The notes: generated from the sequence alone by a model not told the origin. Shown: positions 36,422 to 46,143, counted from the stretch's first letter. The stretch is 64,000 bases of DNA from Ralstonia pickettii (GCF_001699815.1 NZ_MCGB01000057.1:310001-374000), one strand, 5' to 3'. A program made the numbers and translations.

Positions 36422-37438
36422 ATGAAGCGCATCAACCTCACCCGCTACCTGATCGAAGAGCAGCGCGAGCACAACACCATCCCGGCCGAGTTGCGTCTGC
36501 TGCTCGAAGTCGTGGCCCGCGCCTGCAAGGCGATCTCGCACAGCGTCAACAAGGGGGCCCTTGCCGGCGTGCTCGGCTCGGCCGGCACCGGCAACGTGCA
36601 AGGCGAAACCCAGCAGAAGCTGGATGTGATCGCCAACGAAGTCCTGCTCGAAGCCAACGAGTACGGCGGCAACCTGGCCGCCATGGCCTCGGAAGAGATG
36701 GAATCGTTCTATGAGATTCCGCATCGCTATCCGAAGGGCGAATACCTGCTGCTGTTCGATCCGCTCGACGGCTCGTCCAACATCGACGTGAATGTGTCGA
36801 TCGGCACCATCTTCTCGGTGCTGCACATGCCCAAGGCCGGCGAAGCCGTGACGGAAGCCGATTTCATGCAGCCCGGCTCCAAGCAGGTCGCCGCCGGCTA
36901 TGCCGTGTACGGCCCGCAGACCACGCTGGTGCTGACCGTCGGCAACGGCGTGCACATGTTCACGCTCGACCGTGAAGTCGGCAGCTTCGTGCTGACCCAC
37001 CGCGACGTGAAGATTCCGGTCGACACGAAGGAATTCGCCATCAACATGTCGAACATGCGCCACTGGGCCCCGCCCGTGCGCCGCTACATCGACGAATGCC
37101 TGGCCGGCACCGAAGGCCCGCGCGGCAAGGATTTCAACATGCGCTGGATCGCCTCGATGGTGGCCGACGTGCATCGCATCCTCACGCGCGGCGGCATCTT
37201 CATGTACCCCTGGGACAAGCGCGAGCCGGGCAAGGCCGGCAAGCTGCGCCTGATGTACGAAGCCAATCCGATGGCCTTCCTGGTGGAACAGGCCGGCGGC
37301 GCGGCTACCAACGGCGAACAACGCATTCTGGATATCCAGCCCGAAAAGCTGCACCAGCGCGTGGCGGTGGTCCTGGGATCGAAAAACGAGGTGGATCGTG
37401 TCACGCAATATCACCTCGAGGCCAAGCAAACGCCGTAA
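36422..37438 (+). CDS. fbp: Fructose-1,6-bisphosphatase class I
   Basis: The protein has 338 residues. It hydrolyses fructose-1,6-bisphosphate to fructose-6-phosphate, the committing step of gluconeogenesis. The metal and substrate motif DPLDGSSN is at 113-120, and [21 protein letters not shown] near 260 is the sugar-phosphate contact region. The start [10 protein letters not shown] is typical of the family, with AGGAG seven bases upstream. Present between pepN and tRNA-Thr. Confidence 0.96.
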   Translation: MKRINLTRYLIEEQREHNTIPAELRLLLEVVARACKAISHSVNKGALAGVLGSAGTGNVQGETQQKLDVIANEVLLEANEYGGNLAAMASEEMESFYEIPHRYPKGEYLLLFDPLDGSSNIDVNVSIGTIFSVLHMPKAGEAVTEADFMQPGSKQVAAGYAVYGPQTTLVLTVGNGVHMFTLDREVGSFVLTHRDVKIPVDTKEFAINMSNMRHWAPPVRRYIDECLAGTEGPRGKDFNMRWIASMVADVHRILTRGGIFMYPWDKREPGKAGKLRLMYEANPMAFLVEQAGGAATNGEQRILDIQPEKLHQRVAVVLGSKNEVDRVTQYHLEAKQTP

Positions 37439-37514
37439 CAACGTCATATAAGGCCGTTGTTCCAGCGGGCCTTGCAGAGCGACAAAAAGTTCTGTTAGAA
37501 TCGTTGTTTCCGAC

Positions 37515-37590
37515 GCCGCTGTAGCTCAGTCGGTAGAGCAGCGCATTCGTAATGCGAAGGTCACCAGTTCGATTCCGGTCAGCGGCACCA
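37515..37590 (+). tRNA. tRNA-Thr (CGT anticodon)
   Basis: A complete cloverleaf of 76 nt including an encoded CCA. The acceptor GCCGCTG pairs with CAGCGGC. The anticodon stem GCGCA/TGCG flanks loop TTCGTAA with anticodon CGT. The T loop is GTTCGATTCC. Confidence 0.95.
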
Positions 37591-37595
37591 GAATA

Positions 37596-37629
37596 AAAAA
37601 AGCCCAGTCTTCATCGACTGGGCTTTTTG
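37596..37629. terminator. Bidirectional terminator after tRNA-Thr and kbp
   Basis: A stem AAAAAGCCCAGTC with its complement GACTGGGCTTTTT around TTCATC serves both the tRNA (plus strand) and the convergent kbp gene (minus strand). Confidence 0.9.
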
Positions 37630-37659
37630 CTTTGCGCCTCCGAAACAAAGCAAGCCAAA

Positions 37660-38145
37660 TCAAGCCGCCGGAATGCGCAGCTTCTGCCCCGGATAGATCT
37701 TGTCCGGATTCGACAGCATCGGCTTGTTGGCTTCGAAGATGGCCGGGTACTTGTTCGCATCGCCGTAGAACTTCTTGGCGATGGCCGAAAGCGTATCGCC
37801 GCGCTCCACGGTGTGCCATTGCGATTCTTCCGACTCGGTGTTGACCGACATCTGGTCATCCACCGACTTGATCCCCTCGACGTTGCCGCAGCACAGGATG
37901 ATTTTCTCGCGCGTGGCTTGATCCGGCGCTACGCCAAACACCTTGGCAGCATCGCCTTCCACCTGCACCGACAGCGCTGTGGCGCTCAGGCCCTGCTGCG
38001 CGATGTAGTCCTGGATGGCTTGGCCCTTTGCATCGTCGGCTGCCTTGGCGGCATCGGCATCCGCCGACGCATCGGCCGGCGCGGCTGCAGCGCTGCCGTG
38101 GAAGAGCTTCTCGCCAGCCTCTTTGATGAAGTCAAAAAAACCCAT
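37660..38145 (-). CDS. kbp: Kbp/YgaU-like potassium-binding protein (BON + LysM)
   Basis: The protein has 161 residues. It starts MGFFDFIKEAGEKLF, almost the same as E. coli Kbp (YgaU), and ends in a LysM domain with ANKPMLSNPDKIYPGQKLRI, again matching Kbp. A BON domain spans about 45-100 and LysM about 108-158. An Ala-rich acidic linker at about 19-42 is longer than in E. coli. Kbp is a soluble cytoplasmic K+ sensor. There is no signal peptide, which fits. The gene is a single unit ending at a shared terminator. Confidence 0.92.
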   Translation of the reverse strand: MGFFDFIKEAGEKLFHGSAAAAPADASADADAAKAADDAKGQAIQDYIAQQGLSATALSVQVEGDAAKVFGVAPDQATREKIILCCGNVEGIKSVDDQMSVNTESEESQWHTVERGDTLSAIAKKFYGDANKYPAIFEANKPMLSNPDKIYPGQKLRIPAA

Positions 38146-38432
38146 AACGACCTCCATAAGTACACAACGGGGAACGGGAACGCAGAGAGGCGGGCCACAG
38201 CGGAGCGCGCCTGTCGCGGCAGTGTAGCCGCTTGCCAACGGTGTCTCCATGACAGTCGCGCGCAATTGCAAACTTTGCGCCAAGACCAGGCGCCAATGCG
38301 GCGCTTCGCCCACTTTCAATGCTGCATTGCAACAAACTCGCTGGCACACTGTCCTACCAATACCGAAACCCCTTGCGACCTCTCGGAGAGCACGCGCACC
38401 ATCGTCCTCATCCGAGCAACTTTGCCTCCGCC

Positions 38433-39482
38433 ATGCACCGTAATTGGATGAAATCCATCACCCGCCTGGTCGACGCCTTGACCACACCGGGCTTTGGGCG
38501 CCCGTCATGGCCGCCTAAACCGGTTAAGCCGCTCAAGCCAACCACACGCGGCGAGAGCCTGCGCCGCGTACGCCCCACGCCCACCCAGGGCACCTTCGTC
38601 CGCGAACAGTTCATCTACGAACCCGAGTCGCCCGCCGTGGTGGCGCGCCGGCCGGAATACTGGCTCTACACACCGCCCACACGCGGCAGCAAGCCCCCGG
38701 CACTGATGGTGATGCTGCATGGCTGCAAACAATCGGCGGAAGTGCTGGCGCATGGCACGCGCATGAACGCACTGGCAGACCGCGAGGGCTTTATCGTGCT
38801 GTATCCGGAGCAGCCGCGCCGCGCGCATCCGCAATGCTGCTGGCACTGGTATGACCCGGAGCACGCTGGCGCGCGCGAGGCCGACGGCATTGCCCAACTG
38901 ATCGAACAAACCCTGGCACAAACTGGCGCAGACCCCTCGCGCGTGTATCTGGCAGGGTTGTCGGCCGGCGCGGGATTGGCCGGCCTGATGGCATTGCGTC
39001 ATCCGAAGTTGTTTGCCGCGTTGGCGCTACATTCGGGCCCGGCCTTGGGCGTGGCACGCTCGCCGGCGTCTGCATTGAACCTGATGCGCCGCGGGGCACG
39101 CGTCGACGCCGTCGATGCGCTCTCCAGCGTGGTAAACGTGGCCGCCTATCCCGGCATGCCAACGATGCTGTTGCACGGTCTGCGCGATGAGGCCGTCAAC
39201 CCCACCAACCAAGCGCAGTTAGCCGCGCAGTTCCGCGCGCTGAATCATCTGGGCGATGGGCGCAACGTCTCACGCGAAACCACGCGCGGCGAAGGCTATG
39301 TCCTGCGCAACGACATACGCGACGGCGAATGCATCGTCAGCCTGTGCCAACTCACCGCCACGGGCCACGCCTGGAGCGGCGGCGACCCGCGCTACGCCTT
39401 CCACGCGCCGGGCCCGGACGCGACCTGGCTGTGGTGGCAATTCGCACGCCGGCACATTCGCGATACAGCGCTCGCGGCGTAA
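38433..39482 (+). CDS. PHB-depolymerase-family esterase
   Basis: The protein has 349 residues. It belongs to the esterase/PHB depolymerase family. The oxyanion region MLHGCKQSAE, the nucleophile elbow GLSAGAG (Ser of AGLSAGAGLAG near residue 177) and a late histidine in ATGHAWSGGD give a complete triad. No clear signal peptide is seen (MHRNWMKSITRLVDAL), so it may act inside the cell, or leave by another route. Start could also be the ATG at 38448. Substrate is uncertain: short-chain PHB, feruloyl esters or others are possible. Confidence 0.85.
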   Translation: MHRNWMKSITRLVDALTTPGFGRPSWPPKPVKPLKPTTRGESLRRVRPTPTQGTFVREQFIYEPESPAVVARRPEYWLYTPPTRGSKPPALMVMLHGCKQSAEVLAHGTRMNALADREGFIVLYPEQPRRAHPQCCWHWYDPEHAGAREADGIAQLIEQTLAQTGADPSRVYLAGLSAGAGLAGLMALRHPKLFAALALHSGPALGVARSPASALNLMRRGARVDAVDALSSVVNVAAYPGMPTMLLHGLRDEAVNPTNQAQLAAQFRALNHLGDGRNVSRETTRGEGYVLRNDIRDGECIVSLCQLTATGHAWSGGDPRYAFHAPGPDATWLWWQFARRHIRDTALAA

Positions 39483-39489
39483 GCGGACG

Positions 39490-39795
39490 TTAGAGATCGA
39501 TCGACTGCTGCACGGCGTTGCGCCCCAGCAATTGATCGATCAAGCCATAGCCGCGCGTGAGCCCGGCGTCTTCGGCGGCTTCACGCGTGGGCAGCGGGCG
39601 CTCGTCGTGCGAATGGGCGACGAGCGTTTCGACGGCCGTCGGGTCCGCGCCGGACTCGCAGATGCGCACGACAAAATCCCACTGCGTGGGTCCCTGCCCG
39701 CTCTTGTCCGATTTGCGCTCAGCACGCGGAATGGCCAGTACGTAGACGTCAAAGTCTTTGTACAGTTCGGTGCGCCAATTCGATTCCATTGTCAT
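39490..39795 (-). CDS. Small conserved-looking hypothetical protein
   Basis: The protein has 101 residues. It begins MTMESNWRTELYKDFDVYVL and has a regular coding composition with no membrane segment. GGAGG lies 4 bp before the ATG at 39795 and 10 bp before a second ATG at 39789, so either could be used. It faces the esterase gene tail to tail with a gap of seven bases, and lies downstream of the WXXGXW-repeat gene. No family recognised. Confidence 0.7.
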   Translation of the reverse strand: MTMESNWRTELYKDFDVYVLAIPRAERKSDKSGQGPTQWDFVVRICESGADPTAVETLVAHSHDERPLPTREAAEDAGLTRGYGLIDQLLGRNAVQQSIDL

Positions 39796-39899
39796 GTGGC
39801 CTCCCGGAAGGCGCCGCGGCCTCGCTTTCAGGGGTTGCGGCGTCGACAGACTCGCTTGCAAAAAACAGACCGGTACATGACCGGCCTGTCGTTGCATCA

Positions 39900-40337
39900 T
39901 CAGCATTCGCCCTTGCGTGCGTGGCCCGGGGGGCAGTGGTAGCGGTCGTCGCGGTCGCGGCGACCGTGATCCCAGTCGCGATCCCGATCACCGCCACGCC
40001 AGCGACCGTCGTCGCCGCGGTCCCAGCCACCGTCATGCATCTGCCAGCCGTGCGGACCCTGCTCCCAACGCGGCTCGCGCCAGTGATAACCCGGGCGGCC
40101 GTGTTCACCATAGCCGCGACGCCAGACATAGCGGCCATCGCGCCATTGCCAATAACCCGGCACCCATACGTAGCCCGGCTGCAAGACCGGCACCGGCTCA
40201 TACTGGGGCGGTGGCGGCGCGTAGCTCGGACCGATCTGCACACCGATCGACACCTGCGCCTGCGCCGGCAAGGCGATCGAACCTGCCACACCGGCAGCGG
40301 CCAGGCATGCGGCGAGAATCCACGCGTTCTTCTTCAT
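39900..40337 (-). CDS. Secreted WXXGXW/YXWGXW-repeat protein
   Basis: The protein has 145 residues. It has a signal peptide (KKNAWILAACLAAAGVAGSI, cleavage after AQA) and a Pro/Tyr-rich segment PSYAPPPPQYEPVPVLQPGY. Aromatic repeats VWVPGYWQWRDGRYVWRRGY place it among the BcpO-related WXXGXW-repeat proteins of Burkholderiales. The C-terminal third is very rich in Asp, Arg and Gly and ends with two Cys (CPPGHARKGEC). The RBS AAGGAGG precedes the ATG. Probably periplasmic; function unknown. Confidence 0.82.
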   Translation of the reverse strand: MKKNAWILAACLAAAGVAGSIALPAQAQVSIGVQIGPSYAPPPPQYEPVPVLQPGYVWVPGYWQWRDGRYVWRRGYGEHGRPGYHWREPRWEQGPHGWQMHDGGWDRGDDGRWRGGDRDRDWDHGRRDRDDRYHCPPGHARKGEC

Positions 40338-40411
40338 GTGGGGACCTCCTTTCCAAAGCAATCAAGCTTGGGGGCATCGTAGCATCGCGTTTCGCCTCCG
40401 CCTCTAGGGTG

Positions 40412-41347
40412 TTACGCGGCGTTACCTCCGTTACCGGGGATCGGAAATGTGTTCACGTTTGCGTGACGTTGTGGCCGGTCCTCGCCGAGCCACGCGCAAA
40501 AAGCCTGCACCACTTCGTCACCGAGATTGCGCGCAGGGCTGTACCAGTAGTAGCTGCGCGCGCCCAGCGCGAGATTGGGGAACGGTGCCACAAGACGCCC
40601 CTCCTCGAGATCATCCGTGATAAGCGCCGATGGCCCCATCGCGACACCCAAACCATCGATGGCGGCTTGAATGGACAGATAGAAATGCTCGAACGTGAGC
40701 GCATGCGCAGGCCGCAGGTTTGGTACGCCGGCCAGCACCAGCCAGCTTGGCCACACGGAGGGCAGCGTGTCCGAATGCAGCAGCGTGTGATGCCGCAACT
40801 CCGACGGCGTCGACAACGGCAAGCGCTCCAGCAACACAGGGCTGCACACCGGAAAGCGGCTCTCGTCCAGAAAGCGTCCCGATCGAAACCCCGCATGAAT
40901 CTCCGGCCCGCCACGAATGATCACGTCGAAATGGTCGGGCAAGTCCTCGATCTCTTCGATGGAGGTGGTCAACCGCACCTCCACGCGCGGAAAGCGCATC
41001 TGGAACGTGGAGAGCCGCGGAATCAGCCAGCGCATGGTGAACGTCGGGATGCTGTTCACGCGGAGGATGCGCGCCGCGTCGCGGTCGCGCAGCGCCTGGC
41101 TGGACGTGCTGATGCGGTCAAGTGCTACGCCAATCTCCGACAGGTAGCGCTGACCCGCATCAGTCAGTTCCACCCGCCGATTCAGCCTGCGAAAGAGCGA
41201 CACGCCGAGCCACGCCTCGAGTGCCTGAACCTGGCGGCTGATCGCGCCATGCGTGACGTTCAGCTCGTCGCCCGCACGCGTGAAACTCAGATGGCGCGCC
41301 GCCGATTCAAAGGCGCGCAAGGCATTCAGAGGAGGCAGCTTGCGCAT
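40412..41347 (-). CDS. LysR regulator of the GcvA type
   Basis: The protein has 311 residues and the motif PPLNALRAFESAARHLSFTR at the start, typical of GcvA-like LysR regulators, with the HTH at about 5-62 and ligand domain at about 90-295. It is divergent from the EamA transporter gene, 148 bp apart, so it likely controls that exporter. The inducer is not predictable. Confidence 0.88.
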   Translation of the reverse strand: MRKLPPLNALRAFESAARHLSFTRAGDELNVTHGAISRQVQALEAWLGVSLFRRLNRRVELTDAGQRYLSEIGVALDRISTSSQALRDRDAARILRVNSIPTFTMRWLIPRLSTFQMRFPRVEVRLTTSIEEIEDLPDHFDVIIRGGPEIHAGFRSGRFLDESRFPVCSPVLLERLPLSTPSELRHHTLLHSDTLPSVWPSWLVLAGVPNLRPAHALTFEHFYLSIQAAIDGLGVAMGPSALITDDLEEGRLVAPFPNLALGARSYYWYSPARNLGDEVVQAFCAWLGEDRPQRHANVNTFPIPGNGGNAA

Positions 41348-41495
41348 ATCGCGTGATTTTTTCGCACAGATCAGGTCAGTATATATCGATTGTTGATCAC
41401 ACTTCCTGGGACTACGCTGGCGCCTTCTGGCTCTCGCCGACACTACATCGGGTGAGAAAAATCGACCCGATCCTCACTTCGCGCACCACGTCATC

Positions 41496-42329
41496 GTGAC
41501 CCCCGCCGTTATCGCCCTGGTTCTCTGCGCCGCCCTGCTCCACGCCTCATGGAATGCATTGCTGAAAAGCGGCTCGGACCGCCTGCGCGCCATCACGCTG
41601 ATGACACTGGCTTCAGGCGTGGCAGCACTACCGATGGCGATTGCATTGCCATTGCCCGCACCGGCCGCGTGGCCGTATGTGGCGCTATCCGCGGTGCTGC
41701 ACGTCGGCTACAACGTGTTCCTCGCGCGCGCGTATCGGTTTGGCGAGTTCGGGCAGGTGTACCCGATCGCGCGCGGGTCATCGCCGCTGCTGGTAACGGT
41801 GGGCGCCTCGCTCTTCGCGGGCGAAATGCCGGGCGTGATTACGCTCGCGGGCGTGGTGCTGGTGAGCGGCGGCATTCTCAGTCTGGCGCGCGGCCGCAAG
41901 GCCGACCTTGGCTCGACGCTGGCGGCGCTCACCACGGGCGTATTCATCGCGTGCTACACGGTGTGCGACGGCATCGGCGCAAGGGCAGCCGGCAATGCGA
42001 ATGCGTACTCGGCATGGTTGTTCATGCTCGACGGACTGCCGATGGTGCTGCTCTATCGCGTGTGGAAAGGCCCGTTGAACATCGACCTGCGCGACGCCAA
42101 CACGCTCAAGACGTTTGGTGGCGGCGTAGTCTCGCTCATCGCCTACGGCATCGTCATCTGGGCTGTGACACTCGCGCCGATGGGGCCCGTGTCGGCCTTG
42201 CGCGAAACATCGGTGGTGTTTGCCGCGTTGCTCGGCCGGCTGTTCCTGAAGGAGTCGCTCACGGCGCGGCGCCTGTCGGCCTGCTCTGTCATCGCCTTCG
42301 GTGCTTACTGCCTGGGGCACCCGGCCTGA
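41496..42329 (+). CDS. EamA/DMT-family membrane transporter
   Basis: The protein has 277 residues and about ten TM segments in two EamA repeats (LHASWNALLKSGSDRLRA in the first, FACYTVCDGIG-type start in the second). The family exports metabolites or amino acids. It uses a GTG start at 41496; no better in-frame ATG is nearby upstream. It is divergent from the GcvA-like LysR gene. Substrate unknown. Confidence 0.85.
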   Translation: MTPAVIALVLCAALLHASWNALLKSGSDRLRAITLMTLASGVAALPMAIALPLPAPAAWPYVALSAVLHVGYNVFLARAYRFGEFGQVYPIARGSSPLLVTVGASLFAGEMPGVITLAGVVLVSGGILSLARGRKADLGSTLAALTTGVFIACYTVCDGIGARAAGNANAYSAWLFMLDGLPMVLLYRVWKGPLNIDLRDANTLKTFGGGVVSLIAYGIVIWAVTLAPMGPVSALRETSVVFAALLGRLFLKESLTARRLSACSVIAFGAYCLGHPA

Positions 42330-42338
42330 GCACAACGC

Positions 42339-42902
42339 TCAGGCGGTGCGCGGCGGATATTTGACTTCGAGGATGTCGATCTGCTCGACACCTGTGGGCG
42401 TGCGCAGCGGCACCGTATCGCCCACGCGCGCCTTGATGAGCGCACGCGCAATCGGCGAGATCCAGCTCACGTGCCCGATGTCCAGATCCACCTCGTCCAT
42501 GCCGACGATGGTGATCGTCTTCTCTTCACCACGCTGGTTGGCGTAGGTAACCGTCGCGCCAAAGAAGATCTGATCGTTGTCGCCCTGCAAGCTGGCGTCG
42601 ACAACCTCGGCCTTCTCGATACGGCGCGTGAGAAAGCGGATGCGACGATCGATCTCACGCAGGCGCTTCTTGCCGTAAAGGTAGTCGCCGTTTTCGGAGC
42701 GATCACCATTGGATGCCGCCCACGACACGATGCCAACCACTTCGGGCCGCTCGGTGTCGATCAGGTGCATCAGCTCGGTGCGCAGGCGCTCGTAGCCCGC
42801 CGGCGTGATGTAGTTCTTGGAACCCGGCGGCAAGGGCGCAGCGCCCTCGGGCAGATCGTCTTCATCGTCGCCGGAATCTTCCCGGACGAAAGCCTTGTTC
42901 AT
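42339..42902 (-). CDS. greB: Transcription elongation factor GreB
   Basis: The protein has 187 residues. It rescues backtracked RNA polymerase by stimulating cleavage of the nascent RNA. The N-terminal coiled coil ends in the acidic tip (SENGDYLYGKKRLREIDRRI, with the D/E pair typical of Gre tips), and the C-terminal FKBP-like domain has ISPIARALIKARVGD. It carries an acidic N-terminal extension (REDSGDDEDDLPEG) of about 20 residues compared with E. coli GreB. The ATG at 42902 is chosen; a GTG at 42917 in frame is possible. Confidence 0.93.
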   Translation of the reverse strand: MNKAFVREDSGDDEDDLPEGAAPLPPGSKNYITPAGYERLRTELMHLIDTERPEVVGIVSWAASNGDRSENGDYLYGKKRLREIDRRIRFLTRRIEKAEVVDASLQGDNDQIFFGATVTYANQRGEEKTITIVGMDEVDLDIGHVSWISPIARALIKARVGDTVPLRTPTGVEQIDILEVKYPPRTA

Positions 42903-43020
42903 GATGGAAGAAGCCACGGTGGATCAAGGCTCCATTATAGAAAGTTGGCCCCTCTCGAAGAAAAAGTGAAGAAGGGGGTTCACACGGCAAAAAATCTCTG
43001 TATAATCTCATTTCTCGGTT

Positions 43021-43097
43021 GCGGCTGTAGCTCAGTTGGATAGAGTACTTGGCTACGAACCAAGGGGTCGTGGGTTCGAATCCTGCCAGCCGCGCCA
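43021..43097 (+). tRNA. tRNA-Arg (ACG anticodon)
   Basis: A complete cloverleaf of 77 nt with encoded CCA. Acceptor GCGGCTG pairs with CAGCCGC. The anticodon stem CTTGG/CCAAG holds loop CTACGAA with anticodon ACG. The T arm has GTTCGAATCC. Confidence 0.96.
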
Positions 43098-43112
43098 ACC
43101 TAATACGAGAAT

Positions 43113-43144
43113 GAAAGGGGCTTCCAAAAATGGAAGCCCCTTTC
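43113..43144 (+). terminator. Terminator after tRNA-Arg
   Basis: A perfect 14-bp stem GAAAGGGGCTTCCA with its complement around a four-A loop, followed by TTTC and ATTTG, lies 15 bp after the tRNA. Confidence 0.85.
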
Positions 43145-43202
43145 ATTTGTCCGCGCCGGTCGTGCCAAAGCGCTCTTGTGTGTGCTCTAGCAGGCCACAA
43201 CC

Positions 43203-43238
43203 AAAAAAGGCGAAGCCATGTGGCCTCGCCTTTTTTTG
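43203..43238 (-). terminator. Terminator of the gmk-rpoZ-spoT operon
   Basis: On the minus strand a stem AAAAAAGGCGAGGCC with GGCTTCGCCTTTTTT (15 pairs, one G-U) and T-run sits 16 bp after the spoT stop. Confidence 0.85.
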
Positions 43239-43253
43239 TTTCCGCTCGGAGCG

Positions 43254-45830
43254 TCAATCTCCACCGCGATCTCGCGCAATACGAATCACATCCGGGTTGC
43301 GCCGCAGCGCGCGCATCACATCGGCCAAGTGCACGCGATCATGCACCTGGATCAGGAACGTCATGTACGTCGCTTCCTGATCGCCCTCTTGCTCCATCGA
43401 CACGTGCGCCACGTTGGCGTCAGCCGACGTCAGGTCGGCGGCGACACGCGCCAGAATGCCCTTCGTATTGCGCACCAGCACCTTGATCGACACATCGAAC
43501 GCGCGTGTCGTGTGCTCCGCCCACATGACGTCAATCCAATGCTCGGGATCCTTGCCATGCAGACGTTTGGCCACGCGGCATTCCTGCACGTGGATCTGCA
43601 AGCCTTCGCCCTTGCCGATATAGCCGACGATCGGGTCACCGGGAATCGGGCGGCAGCACGAAGAGAACACCATTGCCATGCCTTCGTCGCCACTCACGGT
43701 GACGGCAGGGGCCTCGTCGCCAGCGAAGGTATGCACGGCCGCCATCAAGGCTTCATCGCCGTCGTGACCGCCTTCTTGCAGAAGAATTTCGAGACGGCGC
43801 GCAACCACGGCGGCCACCCGGCGGCCGAGCGCGAGATCCGCAAAAACGTCTTCACGCGCCTTGTTGCCCGTCCACTGCACGACGCGCTCCCATACCTGGG
43901 CGGACACGGCCTTCATGTCGATGCCGATCTGACGCAGCGCCTGTTCGAGCAAACGCTCGCCCAGTTGAATCGCCTCATCCAGCTTGGCCGTCTTGAGGAA
44001 ATGCCGGATCGCCGCGCGCGCCTTGCCTGTGCGCACGAACGTGAGCCATGCGGGGTTCGGCTTTGAATACGGCGCCGTCACCACCTCGACGATGTCGCCG
44101 TTTTTCAGCTCCGTACGCAACGGCAGCAGTTCGTTGTTGATCTTGACCGCCACACACTGGTTGCCCAGATCGCTGTGCACAGCGTAGGCGAAGTCCAGCG
44201 CCGTAGCACCGCGCGGCAGCGCGCGGATCTCGCCCTTGGGCGTGAACACGTAGACCGCATCCGGGAACAGGTCGATCTTGACGTGCTCCAGAAACTCCTG
44301 CGAATCCCCCGTCTGGCTTTGGATGTCGAGCAGCGACTGCAGCCACTGATGCGCTTGCTGCTGCGCGCGATCGGGCTCGTCGTGGTGCTGCTTGTACATC
44401 CAGTGTGCGGCCACGCCGGCTTCCGCAATCTGGTTCATCTCACGCGTCCGGATCTGGAACTCGACCGGTGTGCCGAACGGGCCCACCAGCGTCGTGTGCA
44501 GCGACTGATAACCGTTGATCTTGGGGATGGCAATGTAGTCTTTGAACTTGCCGGGCATCGGCTTGTACAGGCTGTGCAGCGCACCCATCGTCATGTAGCA
44601 CTGCATCTGCGTGTCGACCACCACGCGAAAACCATACACATCCAGCACCTGCGAGAACGACAACTGCTTGTCGTGCATCTTGCGGTAAATGCTGTACAGG
44701 GTTTTTTCGCGCCCGGTCATTTCGGCCGGGATGCCCGCGTCGGTCAGCGCGCGCTGGGCCGTTTCCAGAATGCGGCTCACGACCTCGCGCCGATTGCCGC
44801 GCGCCGCCTTCACCGCCTTCTCGAGCGTGGCATACCGGAACGGCGAGCCGATACGGAAGCTCAGTTCCTGCAGCTCCCGGTATGTCGTATTCAGGCCGAG
44901 GCGGTGCGCGATCGGCGCGTAAATCTCCATCGTCTCGCCGGCAATGCGGCGGCGCTTCTCCGGCGGCACGTGGTCGAGCGTGCGCATGTTGTGCGTACGA
45001 TCGGCGAGCTTGACGAGAATCACGCGCACATCGCGCGCCATCGCGAGCAGCATCTTGCGGAAGCTCTCGGCTTGCGCCTGTTCGCGGCTCTGGAATTCAA
45101 GCTTGTCCAACTTGGTCAGGCCGTCGACCAGCTCTGCGACTTTGGGGCCGAACTTCTCGGCAAGCTCGCTCTTGGTCACGCCCTGGTCTTCGATCACGTC
45201 GTGCAGCAGCGCCGCCATGATCGATTGCACATCCAGCTTCCAGCCCGCGCAGATCTCTGCCACGGCCACGGGATGCGTGATGTACGGCTCGCCGCTTTGG
45301 CGGTACTGCCCGAGGTGCGCCTCATCGGAAAAGTGGAAGGCTTCCTTCACCAGCTTGAGATCCGCCGGCTTCAGATACGACAGCTTTTCGGTCAGCCCCG
45401 AAATGGAGACGACCTGTTGGCGAGGCGGTGCCGCCGGCTGCGAGGTCGGGCCGAAAAGATGCCGATAGGTCTGCTCGAGCACCGCATCAATGAAGAGCGT
45501 GTCGGCGCCCTCCGGCTTGGCTGTCGAGCCAGCGGCGTCGGCGCTTGCGCCCTTATGCGATTTGGGCGGCAGGGCTGCCCGCTCCCCTACCAGGTCGGCG
45601 CCACGCGGATCAGGCAAGTTCGGCGCACCCGTACGAGGCGACGCGGGGCCGGAGCCGGAAGCGGATGACGGCATGGAAACGATGGAAGCGGTGGAAGACC
45701 CGGAAGGGACCGTGGAAGCGCCCGGCTCAGGACCGGACGACCTCGCGGACGATTCCACCGACGGCACGTTGTGTTCGTGCGTGGCGGAATGTTGGGTCCT
45801 GGGCGAAGAAGAAACAGGCGAGGTAGGCAT
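43254..45830 (-). CDS. spoT: Bifunctional (p)ppGpp synthetase/hydrolase SpoT
   Basis: The protein has 858 residues. It makes and breaks down the stringent-response alarmone. The hydrolase HD domain has H186 and H210-D211 (YITHPVAVAEI, ALLHDVIEDQ) and LADRTHNMRTL. The synthetase domain has PGKFKDYIAIPKINGYQSLH and EFQIRTREMNQIAE. KFKD corresponds to the RxKD motif of Mg/Mn-type bifunctional enzymes. TGS (VYVFTPKGEIRALPRGATAL) and the C-terminal ACT domain follow. Residues 1 to about 140 are an unusually long Ser/Pro/Ala-rich disordered extension. In the conserved order gmk-rpoZ-spoT, 109 bp after rpoZ. Confidence 0.96.
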   Translation of the reverse strand: MPTSPVSSSPRTQHSATHEHNVPSVESSARSSGPEPGASTVPSGSSTASIVSMPSSASGSGPASPRTGAPNLPDPRGADLVGERAALPPKSHKGASADAAGSTAKPEGADTLFIDAVLEQTYRHLFGPTSQPAAPPRQQVVSISGLTEKLSYLKPADLKLVKEAFHFSDEAHLGQYRQSGEPYITHPVAVAEICAGWKLDVQSIMAALLHDVIEDQGVTKSELAEKFGPKVAELVDGLTKLDKLEFQSREQAQAESFRKMLLAMARDVRVILVKLADRTHNMRTLDHVPPEKRRRIAGETMEIYAPIAHRLGLNTTYRELQELSFRIGSPFRYATLEKAVKAARGNRREVVSRILETAQRALTDAGIPAEMTGREKTLYSIYRKMHDKQLSFSQVLDVYGFRVVVDTQMQCYMTMGALHSLYKPMPGKFKDYIAIPKINGYQSLHTTLVGPFGTPVEFQIRTREMNQIAEAGVAAHWMYKQHHDEPDRAQQQAHQWLQSLLDIQSQTGDSQEFLEHVKIDLFPDAVYVFTPKGEIRALPRGATALDFAYAVHSDLGNQCVAVKINNELLPLRTELKNGDIVEVVTAPYSKPNPAWLTFVRTGKARAAIRHFLKTAKLDEAIQLGERLLEQALRQIGIDMKAVSAQVWERVVQWTGNKAREDVFADLALGRRVAAVVARRLEILLQEGGHDGDEALMAAVHTFAGDEAPAVTVSGDEGMAMVFSSCCRPIPGDPIVGYIGKGEGLQIHVQECRVAKRLHGKDPEHWIDVMWAEHTTRAFDVSIKVLVRNTKGILARVAADLTSADANVAHVSMEQEGDQEATYMTFLIQVHDRVHLADVMRALRRNPDVIRIARDRGGD

Positions 45831-45939
45831 GCCGGAGGTCTAGTGCGTTCGCGGCTTTCACATCCACGAAAGATCGCAAGAACGATCAGTGACCGAGGCA
45901 GCGTACCACGCCAGGTAATGCCAGGTAACGCGTGTCAGC

Positions 45940-46143
45940 TCAGGACGGAACCTTCTTGAGCATCTCGATGCCAACCTGGCCCGATGCGATTTCGCGCAAT
46001 GCGGTCACGGTTGGCTTGTCCTTGGCATCGACCTTGGGCGTGTGGCCCTGCACCAACTGACGGGCGCGGTACGTTGCGGCCAATGCCAGTTCGAAGCGAT
46101 TCGGAATCTGTTTCAAGCAATCTTCGACGGTAATACGCGCCAT
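45940..46143 (-). CDS. rpoZ: RNA polymerase omega subunit
   Basis: The protein has 67 residues. It starts [20 protein letters not shown], the conserved omega start, and has the [10 protein letters not shown] helix. It helps assemble beta' and mediates ppGpp binding to RNA polymerase, consistent with its place next to spoT. The ATG at 46143 has an appropriate context and gives the normal length. Confidence 0.96.
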   Translation of the reverse strand: MARITVEDCLKQIPNRFELALAATYRARQLVQGHTPKVDAKDKPTVTALREIASGQVGIEMLKKVPS

